Made by a program: the position numbers and the translations under genes. 64,000 bases of DNA, from assembly GCA_000473305.1 (NCBI GenBank), contig CP006772.1, positions 124,001 to 188,000 on the forward strand, written 5' to 3'. Positions 31,559 to 39,241 of the stretch are shown here, piece by piece (position 1 is the first letter of the stretch; each line of letters starts with the position of its first letter). A model generated the notes under the pieces. That model made no database searches, was not told the DNA's origin, and saw only the letters and a program-made list of their open reading frames with translations. The DNA is from Bacteroidales bacterium CF. GTDB taxonomy: Bacteria > Bacteroidota > Bacteroidia > Bacteroidales > UBA932.

Positions 31559-33010
31559 ATGGAACATCATAAATTAAATAAGTTATTAGAGGACTTAACA
31601 AATCATATTTCAGAATGTGAATGGATTGAGTTTAAACATAATTTCCATTCACCGGTGGAGATTGGACAGAGATTATCGGCGTTGGCTAATGGAGCTTGTT
31701 TGCATAACCAGCCTTATGGTTATTTAGTTTATGGGATAAAAGATATCACTCATGAAATTATTGGAACAAAATTTCAAGTGAAAACACATAAGATAGGTAA
31801 TGAAAATCTTGAGAATTGGTTGTCAAATATGCTTGATCCAAAGATTGATTTTCGTACTTATGAATTTGACTACGAAGAGGGGCTTCACATTTCTATGTTC
31901 ATAATCCCTGCAGCCGTTAACAGACCTATTGATTTTCAGAAAACCGCATATATTCGAATTGGAAGCATAACAAGAAAGCTTAGTGATTTTCCGGAAAAGG
32001 AGTCAAAGATCTGGAGAAATTCTTTCGGGGCAACATTTGAAAAAGAAATTGCTAAACATAATGTAAACGCTTCGGAAGTTATACAATTATTGAGCACTCA
32101 AACTTACTTTGAGTTAATGAAACTTCCTTATCCATCTGATCAAATTGGAGTCATTGAAAAATTTTTATCTGAAGGCCTTATTATCAAGGATGGAACAAAT
32201 TACAATATAACAAGACTTGGAGCAATTCTTTTTGCAAAAGATTTATCTGTATTTGAATCTGTTCAGCGAAAATCAATAAGGGTTATTGTTTATAAAGGAA
32301 ACAACAAGATTGACACAATTAGAGATCAAGTCGGAAGTAAAGGGTATGCTGTAGGTTTTGAGGGACTTGTCGATTGGATAAATGGACAACTACCGGCAAA
32401 TGAAGAGATAGGCAAAGCTCTTAGACTTGAAACAAGAATGTATCCGGAAATCGCGATTAGAGAACTCGTTGCGAATGCATTAATACATCAGGATTTATCT
32501 GAAAAAGGATTTCCTATGATAGAAATATATTCAGACAGGATAGAAATATCAAATCCCGGGAATCCACTCATAAAGCCCGAAAGGTTTATTGATGAGTATG
32601 TATCTCGTAACGAAAGGCTTGCCGATTTAATGCGTAGAATGGGATTCTGTGAAGAAAAGGGCAGTGGATTGGATAAGGTTATTTTTAATAATGAGTTATT
32701 CCAATTACCTCCAATTAAGGTTACTATTGGCAGTAGCAGAACATTTGTCACAATGTATAGCTATAAGCCTCTTAATGACATGGATAAAGAGGAGCGCATA
32801 AGAGCTTGTTACCAACATGCTTGTTTAAAATATGTCTCAAATGAGAAAATGACAAATCAAACTTTAAGAGAAAGATTCAAAATAGATAACCGTAATGCAG
32901 CCACAGTGTCAAGAATAATTAGGGAAGCACTTGACGAGAAGGTAATTAAAGACGTAGATCCTATGAACAAATCTAGAAAGTATGCTTGTTATATTCCTTT
33001 CTGGGCTTAG
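31559..33010 (+). CDS. AlbA_2 / GHKL-type ATP-binding protein with C-terminal HTH
   Basis: The 483-aa product begins with an AlbA_2 (Schlafen-like) domain (EWIEFKHNFHSPVEIGQRLSALANGA ... YGYLVYGIKD). It continues with an HATPase_c_4-like part (EIAIRELVANALIHQDLS, IEIYSDRIEISNPGNP, EEKGSGLDKVIF) and ends with a winged-helix segment (NQTLRERFKIDNRNAATVSRIIREALD). Such proteins are annotated as putative transcriptional regulators or RNA-binding proteins. Its place between mod and res is like accessory genes inserted in type III loci. It lies 11 nt after mod and 114 nt before res, where a repeat array sits. Confidence 0.85.
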   Translation: MEHHKLNKLLEDLTNHISECEWIEFKHNFHSPVEIGQRLSALANGACLHNQPYGYLVYGIKDITHEIIGTKFQVKTHKIGNENLENWLSNMLDPKIDFRTYEFDYEEGLHISMFIIPAAVNRPIDFQKTAYIRIGSITRKLSDFPEKESKIWRNSFGATFEKEIAKHNVNASEVIQLLSTQTYFELMKLPYPSDQIGVIEKFLSEGLIIKDGTNYNITRLGAILFAKDLSVFESVQRKSIRVIVYKGNNKIDTIRDQVGSKGYAVGFEGLVDWINGQLPANEEIGKALRLETRMYPEIAIRELVANALIHQDLSEKGFPMIEIYSDRIEISNPGNPLIKPERFIDEYVSRNERLADLMRRMGFCEEKGSGLDKVIFNNELFQLPPIKVTIGSSRTFVTMYSYKPLNDMDKEERIRACYQHACLKYVSNEKMTNQTLRERFKIDNRNAATVSRIIREALDEKVIKDVDPMNKSRKYACYIPFWA

Positions 33011-33012
33011 AG

Positions 33013-33101
33013 ATCTTATTTGACGGTTATTTGATATAAAAAGTATATGTATTTATATAGTGCTGATAATTAGGCAAATCTTATTTGATGGTTATTTGAT
33101 A
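33013..33101. repeat. Four-copy TTATTTGA array before res
   Basis: The octamer TTATTTGA occurs at 33016-33023, 33027-33034, 33081-33088 and 33092-33099. Within each pair the copies are 11 bp apart, one helical turn, and the two pairs are 65 bp apart as near-identical 24-bp direct repeats (33013-33036 and 33078-33101, one mismatch). This is the only sizeable gap in the defence operon. The layout suggests an operator for separate control of res, possibly by the XRE or AlbA_2 protein. Confidence 0.7.
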
Positions 33102-33124
33102 AAAAATAAATTAAGAGATAAAGA

Positions 33125-36100
33125 ATGAAGCTACAATTTGAGAAAAATCTTGAATATCAATCAGAGGCCATAAAAAGTATCTGTGAGATCTTTGAAGGCC
33201 AGGAGATATTTCAAAGCAACTTTTCTGTAAATATTCCGGATAAAGTGACTGATGTCGGTACTCTTAGTTTCAATTGTGGGTTTTCAAACACCACAATTGG
33301 AATCGGAAACAAATTAAAAGTAATCGATGAAAATCTATTATCAAATGTTCAGAAAATTCAATTAAGAAATGGTTTACCACAATCGACCGAGGAGAGTTTC
33401 CGTAAAGAAGGAATGAACTTTACTGTAGAGATGGAGACCGGTACAGGAAAAACCTATGTTTATCTGAGAACCATTTTTGAACTTAACGAAAAATATGGTT
33501 TCACTAAATTCATAATTGTTGTACCAAGTATTGCTATTAAAGAGGGGACCAATAAATCTCTTCAAATTACCGAGGAGCATTTTAAAGAGATATATAGCAA
33601 CACTATTTATAACTATTTCGTTTATGACAGTAATAAGCTTGAGCAGGTGAGAAGCTTTGCTACCAGCGACAATATTGAAATAATGGTAATCAATATTGAT
33701 GCTTTTCGGAAAAGTTTTGAAAACGACGATGAGAATAATAAATCTAATGTGATTCACCGATATAAAGACACACTGGGTTTCAAACCAATAGAGCTTATTC
33801 AGGAAACAAACCCGATAGTTATTATAGATGAGCCTCAGAGTGTTGACAATACCGACAAGGCAAAGGAGGCGATTTCTGCCCTTAACCCTTTGTGTTGTTT
33901 GAGATATTCGGCTACTCACAAGCAAAAGTACAACCTGATGTATAAACTGGACTCGGTTGATGCATACGAAATGAAGCTGGTAAAGCAAATTGAGGTTGCC
34001 ACTGCCGAGGTGGAGGGCTATATGAATAGCGCATATATCTTTCTTGAAAAGGTTGACAACAGATCGGGTATAAAAGCCTATCTGGAGTTGGATGTTCAGA
34101 CTAAAGGGAAAGTCGCTCGTTCAAAGAAATGGGTAAAACAAGGAGATGATTTATACGATATTACAAAGAGGGAGCAATATGAAGGATACATTGTAAAAGA
34201 TATTATATTCAATAGACAATCTGGACTTTGGGAAGTCTCGTTTACAAGTAATTCGCATATATCAATCGAGGGTAAAGCACTTGGTTCAATTAGTGAAGAT
34301 TTGATGGAGCGGGAACAAATCCGGATAACAATTGAATCTCACTTGGACAAAGAACTTCTTTTAAATCCGATTGGAATAAAAGTACTCAGTTTATTCTTTA
34401 TAGACAGGGTGTCAAACTACCGTCAATACGACGATGACGGGAACAAGGTAAAAGGGAAATTTGCTGTAATGTTTGAGGAGGAATATGAAAAATTGATTGC
34501 TCAAACAAAATACCAGTCACTCTTCAAAGAGATTAAGGACAAAAATATTCCTGTTGATAAAATTCATGATGGCTATTTTTCTATAGACAAACGAAGCAAG
34601 TCCTCGAACAAGAAGGATAAGTTCGAATGTTTCGTTGATACTTCCGGCAAAACAGCCCGTGATGATGATGCCTTTACCCTTATAATGAAGGACAAGGAGC
34701 GGCTTTTGAGTTTTGAGGAGCCCTTGCGTTTTATTTTTTCTCACTCTGCCCTTAAAGAGGGATGGGACAACCCAAATGTCTTCCAGATTTGCACCCTTAT
34801 TGATTCAAAAGACGACTTGACAAAGCGCCAGAAAGTTGGTCGTGGATTGCGTTTGTGTGTAAATCAAAACGGAGAAAGAGTAAGAGGTTTTGAGGTAAAC
34901 ACTCTAACCGTTATGGCAAATGAATCTTATGAAGATTTTGCCAAAGGTCTGCAAAAAGAGATTGAGGAGGACACCGGATACAAATTTGGATTGCTGCAGA
35001 GACATTCGTTTGCACATATAGTTGTGGATGGAACCGCTGAAAAACCAGTCTATTTAAATGAAGAGAAATCAAGATTCTTATATGACTTTTTTGAACAATG
35101 CGGCTACATAAAAGAAGAGGTCGTAAACAATAAAACAAAAGAGGTTGCCGGCAAGGTTCAGGATAAGCTGAGGCTCGATTTAAAAGATAACAGAGTGAGT
35201 ATACCGGTAGAGTTTGACTATATCAAAGGGCCTATTCTTAAAACTTTGCGAAAGGTTTCAGGTAATATTAATATCAAAAACAGAAACGATGCCCGGAAGA
35301 TCTCTCTCAGAAAAGAGGTTCTGCTCTCTCCGGAATTTTCTGAATTGTGGAATAGGATAAAATATAAAACTACATATTCTGTTAATTTTAATTCAGATGC
35401 TTTGGTGTCTAAGTGTGCACAAAGAATTTTTGAAGAAGTATCTGTAGGAAAAGGTAAGTTTATTACAAAGAAGATAAAACTTGAGACAACTGCCGGAGCT
35501 GTAACAGCCAACGAAGCAACGCTGCAGAGAACAGCAAAAATCATTGAAGAGACAGTCTCCCAGCTGCCGGATATTGTCACTTATCTGCAGAATGAAACAA
35601 ATCTTACAAGAAAAAGTATTGTCGATATCCTTGTAAAATCCAAAAGACTGGATGCGTTTAAGAAGAATCCACAGGCTTTTATAGAATCTGTTTTAGATAT
35701 TATTAAGGCAGAAATGCGACTATGTCTTGTAGATGGTATAAAATACAGAAAACTTGGTGAACACGATGTTTGGTGTCAAGAGCTATTTGAAAATGTCGAA
35801 CTTCAAGGTTATCTCAATTCAAATTTAATGGAGAGCAAAAAATCACCATATGATTATGTTATATACGACTCTCCAACGGTTGAGCTGCCTATGGCAATGG
35901 CATTCGAACAATCACAAAATGTAAAAGTTTACGCGAAGCTCCCATCCTGGTTTAGGATTGACACACCTCTTGGTCCCTACAACCCGGATTGGGCATTGGT
36001 ATGGGAAGAAGACGGTAATCAGCGCCTTTACTTTGTCGTTGAAACAAAAGGTGGCCTCTTTGAGGATTCCATAAAAGCGACAGAACTCGCTAAAATCAAA

Positions 36101-36211
36101 TGCGGCAAAGAACACTTTAACGCAATAGACAACGGCGTTGGATTTGAATTGGCAGACAGATTTGCGACATTGGAGGGAAAAATACTGGATCAGGGCGTTT
36201 CAGCCGGATAA
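33125..36211 (+). CDS. Type III restriction endonuclease subunit (Res)
   Basis: The 1028-aa product has a helicase motor with motif I METGTGKTY (103-111), motif II DEPQ (235-238), YSATH (motif III) and KVGRGLRL (motif VI). A C-terminal PD-(D/E)XK nuclease carries NPDWALVW (PD at 954-955) and ETK (E973, K975). With Mod, it would translocate or slide on DNA and cut between head-to-head unmethylated sites. All key motifs are intact. The last residues (about GKILDQGVSAG) are encoded by a fragment of repeat R1, so the C terminus is probably altered; the nuclease motifs lie before that point. Confidence 0.92.
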   Translation: MKLQFEKNLEYQSEAIKSICEIFEGQEIFQSNFSVNIPDKVTDVGTLSFNCGFSNTTIGIGNKLKVIDENLLSNVQKIQLRNGLPQSTEESFRKEGMNFTVEMETGTGKTYVYLRTIFELNEKYGFTKFIIVVPSIAIKEGTNKSLQITEEHFKEIYSNTIYNYFVYDSNKLEQVRSFATSDNIEIMVINIDAFRKSFENDDENNKSNVIHRYKDTLGFKPIELIQETNPIVIIDEPQSVDNTDKAKEAISALNPLCCLRYSATHKQKYNLMYKLDSVDAYEMKLVKQIEVATAEVEGYMNSAYIFLEKVDNRSGIKAYLELDVQTKGKVARSKKWVKQGDDLYDITKREQYEGYIVKDIIFNRQSGLWEVSFTSNSHISIEGKALGSISEDLMEREQIRITIESHLDKELLLNPIGIKVLSLFFIDRVSNYRQYDDDGNKVKGKFAVMFEEEYEKLIAQTKYQSLFKEIKDKNIPVDKIHDGYFSIDKRSKSSNKKDKFECFVDTSGKTARDDDAFTLIMKDKERLLSFEEPLRFIFSHSALKEGWDNPNVFQICTLIDSKDDLTKRQKVGRGLRLCVNQNGERVRGFEVNTLTVMANESYEDFAKGLQKEIEEDTGYKFGLLQRHSFAHIVVDGTAEKPVYLNEEKSRFLYDFFEQCGYIKEEVVNNKTKEVAGKVQDKLRLDLKDNRVSIPVEFDYIKGPILKTLRKVSGNINIKNRNDARKISLRKEVLLSPEFSELWNRIKYKTTYSVNFNSDALVSKCAQRIFEEVSVGKGKFITKKIKLETTAGAVTANEATLQRTAKIIEETVSQLPDIVTYLQNETNLTRKSIVDILVKSKRLDAFKKNPQAFIESVLDIIKAEMRLCLVDGIKYRKLGEHDVWCQELFENVELQGYLNSNLMESKKSPYDYVIYDSPTVELPMAMAFEQSQNVKVYAKLPSWFRIDTPLGPYNPDWALVWEEDGNQRLYFVVETKGGLFEDSIKATELAKIKCGKEHFNAIDNGVGFELADRFATLEGKILDQGVSAG

Positions 36212-36230
36212 TGGGATTCAGGGGTAGCTT
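36176..36230. repeat. R1 fragment forming the res 3' end
   Basis: AATACTGGATCAGGGC, TTTCA, CCGGA and ATGGGATT match R1 copy 3 (62327-62370) with few differences over about 48 nt. The fragment covers the last res codons, its stop, and about 15 nt beyond; it then ends near the terminus of the IS4-family element. So R1 inserted at or into the 3' end of res, and the IS may have cut it. Confidence 0.65.
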
Positions 36231-36234
36231 ACAC

Positions 36235-37543
36235 TGATGCGTTAAATTTTTAAAACAAAATAGGTTCATTGACATTTTGATTTTGACTGAGTAATTCAGG
36301 GTTGGTAAGGAGTTCATCGAGGTCTATCTTTTCCAAGGCAGATACGCTGAGAATCGTTGCAACTTCTGTAATTGTGTATGAACTTTTGTATCTGGCTTTT
36401 ATCCTTGCGATAATCAGAAAAGTGCAGATGGCCACCCAAAGGTGAGTTTTGACTGCGTTTTCTGAGTGGCCCCAGAACTTTTTAATGGTCAAGTTCTGCT
36501 TGATCCACTTGAAAAAACACTCAATATCCCAACGTCTCCTGTAAAGGTCAGCTATTTCCAATGCGTTTAGATCCATGCTATTGGTTACAAACCGAAGATA
36601 TTCACCACTTTCGGAATCGTAGTATTCGATTAGTCTCATAGGAGAGGGATACAGGCTGCTTGATTTATATCCGGTAAGTTTGATGATGTGGTCGCCACGA
36701 AGTCCAGTAGACTCATCTACATTGTAGTTTGTCTCTACAATCTCATGTTGCATGGTTTCCTTTGCTCTGGTAATAAAGAACGAATCACACTGATTGATGC
36801 GGAACAGAGCTTTGAAATCAACATAGGCCTTATCCATTGTGTATATCGCATTAGAAACAGGATCAATGATATCAAGGAAATTGCTGTCATGATATCTTCC
36901 ATCTGTGATATCGATGAATACGGGGATGCTACCTCTAAGATCTATAACCGTGTGCATCTTTACTGCTCCTTTTGTGTACTTGCCCAACGCCCATGAAAGC
37001 AGTTTGATGCTGCAGGATATTGTTGTCGAATCCAATGCGAAGACATCGTAGTCCTGGCAATACAGTTCTGGTATTCTTTCTTCTGCAAACATTGGCCTCA
37101 CTATGTCTATCAGTATATACCCGAGTTCCTCGTAAATGCGATAGTCCCTTCTTTCATTTGCGCGTGATAATGAAGACTCGTCAACAGTCTGACGGAATCC
37201 GAGATGATACAAAACCCGCTGGTGTGCTTTTAAACATAGGCAGATGTCTCGAAGAGAATCGCAAGCAGTCAGTTGACCGAACAGGAGATGAAGAAACTGA
37301 TTGTAACAGCTTAGATTCCTTGCATGGAAGTTGCCGTTGAACTTCTTGACCAGTCTTTCAAACTCGTAACGAGGGAGGAATTCCACAGATTGAGAGAACA
37401 CGTACTTTCCTGAATTCATAATCTTTTGGTATTGGAAGCCGCAAAATTATGACTCACTCATTTCAAATCAAAAAATCAAAGAACGCTTGTAAATAACATA
37501 ATATTAACAATATATATATAATCAGATGCAATTTAACGCATCA
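36235..37543. mobile_element. IS4-family insertion sequence
   Basis: An insertion sequence of about 1.3 kb with one transposase gene. TGATGCGTTAAATT (36235-36248) is inverted exactly at 37530-37543, marking the terminal repeats; one or two more bases may belong to them. No obvious target-site duplication flanks these ends. The left end abuts a truncated R1 repeat; the right end lies 67 nt before the ECF sigma gene. Confidence 0.82.
36250..37419 (-). CDS. IS4-family transposase (DUF4372-type N terminus)
   Basis: The 389-aa product has an N-terminal DUF4372-like region (SGKYVFSQSVEFLPRYEFERLVKKFNGN), the first catalytic Asp in FALDSTTISC (about 129), the second in YTMDKAYVDF (about 196), and the C-terminal signature YRRRWDIECFFKWIKQNL with the catalytic Glu. 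It is full length, with no frameshift, so it may be active. It is read towards res on the opposite strand and is enclosed by inverted repeats at 36235 and 37530. Confidence 0.93.
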   Translation of the reverse strand: MNSGKYVFSQSVEFLPRYEFERLVKKFNGNFHARNLSCYNQFLHLLFGQLTACDSLRDICLCLKAHQRVLYHLGFRQTVDESSLSRANERRDYRIYEELGYILIDIVRPMFAEERIPELYCQDYDVFALDSTTISCSIKLLSWALGKYTKGAVKMHTVIDLRGSIPVFIDITDGRYHDSNFLDIIDPVSNAIYTMDKAYVDFKALFRINQCDSFFITRAKETMQHEIVETNYNVDESTGLRGDHIIKLTGYKSSSLYPSPMRLIEYYDSESGEYLRFVTNSMDLNALEIADLYRRRWDIECFFKWIKQNLTIKKFWGHSENAVKTHLWVAICTFLIIARIKARYKSSYTITEVATILSVSALEKIDLDELLTNPELLSQNQNVNEPILF

Positions 37544-37610
37544 CTAATAATATGAGATTAGAAATAATTAATAATTTTGATTTTTTACTCTATAATTTTT
37601 AAATATTAAA

Positions 37611-38174
37611 TTGGATAAAGACAATCTAACAACCTTAATTGCTCAGGGAGACCGAAAGGCTTTTGAGCATTTTTATAAGAAAGAATATAAAAAAGCAGTT
37701 TTTTATACAAATCTTTACTTGTCAGATTATGAATTATCCAAAGATATAGCTCAAGATGCATTCGTTGCAATTTGGGTAAACAAAGAATCCTTAGATACAG
37801 ATTACCCTATTCAACCTTATTTATATTCAATTATTCGGAATAAAGCGATTAACTTATTGAAAAGGTTATCTGTTGATTCAAAAGTTAAAAACGAGTTATT
37901 GAAAAGAGAGTATAAAGCAAACTTAGCTGCTATTGATGATAGTTCTGCCGAATCAATTATTGCATTCCAATTAAAAGATTATATATCAAAGGCATTTTCT
38001 GAGTTGCCGGACAAAATTTCCAACACTTTTATTGAAAGCCGTATCAAAGGTATGTCTTATAAAGAAATTGCTGACAAAAACAATCTTAGTGTTAAAGTGG
38101 TGGAATACCATATCAGTCAGGCATTAAAACTTTTCCGTGAAAAACTGAAAGATTTTATTATGCTTCTTTTATAA
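37611..38174 (+). CDS. ECF (FecI-like) RNA polymerase sigma factor
   Basis: The 187-aa product has sigma region 2 (DRKAFEHFYKKEYKKAVFYTNLYLSDYELSKDIAQDAFVAIW) and region 4 (AFSELPDKISNTFIESRIKGMSYKEIADKNNLSVKVVEYHI). No ATG lies before region 2; the TTG at 37611 is the best start. Together with the FecR gene 40 nt downstream it makes the usual cell-surface signalling pair controlling a SusC-type receptor. The promoter region is short because of the IS ending 67 nt upstream. Confidence 0.9.
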   Translation: MDKDNLTTLIAQGDRKAFEHFYKKEYKKAVFYTNLYLSDYELSKDIAQDAFVAIWVNKESLDTDYPIQPYLYSIIRNKAINLLKRLSVDSKVKNELLKREYKANLAAIDDSSAESIIAFQLKDYISKAFSELPDKISNTFIESRIKGMSYKEIADKNNLSVKVVEYHISQALKLFREKLKDFIMLLL

Positions 38175-38214
38175 GGGATTAAGCTGTATTACTTGTATAT
38201 TATATGGACATTGT

Positions 38215-39168
38215 ATGAGAAAAGATAAAATTGATAATAAAGTATTACTGAGATTTATTTCAGGCAAAGCATCAGAAGAAGAAAAATGCGAAATTCTTGA
38301 ATGGATAGAGGGGAATGATGCAAATATGGAGAATTTCATAAAATTGAAAAATGATTATGTATATAATCAGATGGCAGGATATAATAGAATATCGAGAAGG
38401 AGGGTATTTATTAATAAAACGCTTAAATATGCAGCATTATTCATTGCGCTAATAATGGTAAATTATGCAGGTTTTTATCTCTATCAATCTTTTAAGCCCT
38501 CAGTTGAATACCAACAAAAAACGGCATCTTTCAAGTATTTGGTAAATTCCGGAGTTAAAGGAGTAGTTGACCTACCGGACGGAAGCAAAGTTTGGTTGAA
38601 TAGTTCGAGCTACATTATTTGTCCTGAGAGGTTTTCTAATATTTGCAGAGAAATAGAATTGATAGGTGAAGGGTATTTTGAGGTAGTACCGGACAAGAAC
38701 TGGCCAATGATTATTAAAACTTCAAAAGATTTAACGATAAAAGTTACAGGAACATCTTTTAATCTATCGTCCTACCCGGATGACGATAAACTTATTTTGA
38801 CACTTATCTCGGGAGAAGTGACTGTTATAAACCAAAGAATTAACAAGGAATTTAAGATGACACCGAATCAAGAACTTGTATTAAAACAGGATAGTTTGAA
38901 AATGTCAAACAATGCCAATATCCCGAATAATACTGCTTGGAAAAACGGACTTCTTTTATTTGATAACACTCCTATGAAAGAGGTTATAAAGAAGATGGAG
39001 AGATGGTATGGCATTACAATCGTTGTAAAAGATAACGAAATTTATGATTACAGATTCACTGCTAAATTCAGATCAGAGTCTGTTTCACAGGTGCTTGAAA
39101 TACTTAATTTCTCTTCGAAAATAAAATATAATATAGAGGGGACAGTAATCACATTATTTGTGAGTTAA
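38215..39168 (+). CDS. FecR-family anti-sigma factor
   Basis: The 317-aa product has a cytoplasmic N-terminal part (about 1-75), one transmembrane helix (about 78-96), and a periplasmic FecR domain (GVKGVVDLPDGSKVWLNSSSYIICPERFS, GEGYFEVVPDKNWPMII) ending in a DUF4974 domain (NTPMKEVIKKMERWYGITIVV). It would hold the sigma factor until the SusC N-terminal STN domain signals ligand binding. Confidence 0.92.
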   Translation: MRKDKIDNKVLLRFISGKASEEEKCEILEWIEGNDANMENFIKLKNDYVYNQMAGYNRISRRRVFINKTLKYAALFIALIMVNYAGFYLYQSFKPSVEYQQKTASFKYLVNSGVKGVVDLPDGSKVWLNSSSYIICPERFSNICREIELIGEGYFEVVPDKNWPMIIKTSKDLTIKVTGTSFNLSSYPDDDKLILTLISGEVTVINQRINKEFKMTPNQELVLKQDSLKMSNNANIPNNTAWKNGLLLFDNTPMKEVIKKMERWYGITIVVKDNEIYDYRFTAKFRSESVSQVLEILNFSSKIKYNIEGTVITLFVS

Positions 39169-39174
39169 TTTTTT

Positions 39175-39239
39175 TGCAAATTTTGAGGGAAGTAGATTAG
39201 TTCTTTGTAGTAATTATAGAACTTAACTCAAATTTTGCA
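39175..39239 (+). promoter_or_regulatory. Dyad just before the susC start codon
   Basis: TGCAAATTTTGAG (39175-39187) pairs with CTCAAATTTTGCA (39227-39239) at 12 of 13 positions, loop 39 nt. The right arm ends 2 nt before the ATG at 39242. It could be an operator or an mRNA hairpin that hides the ribosome site. Confidence 0.4.
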
Positions 39240-39241
39240 TT

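Noticed and set aside
24774-36211. Assignment of the island to DISARM, BREX or type I restriction
   Set aside because: DrmB/DUF1998, PglZ, PglX/BrxC and HsdS are all absent. The methyltransferase and nuclease have type III organisation.
36211-36250. A target-site duplication for the IS4-family element
   Set aside because: The bases outside the left inverted repeat (TAGCTTACAC) do not match those outside the right one (CTAATAATAT).
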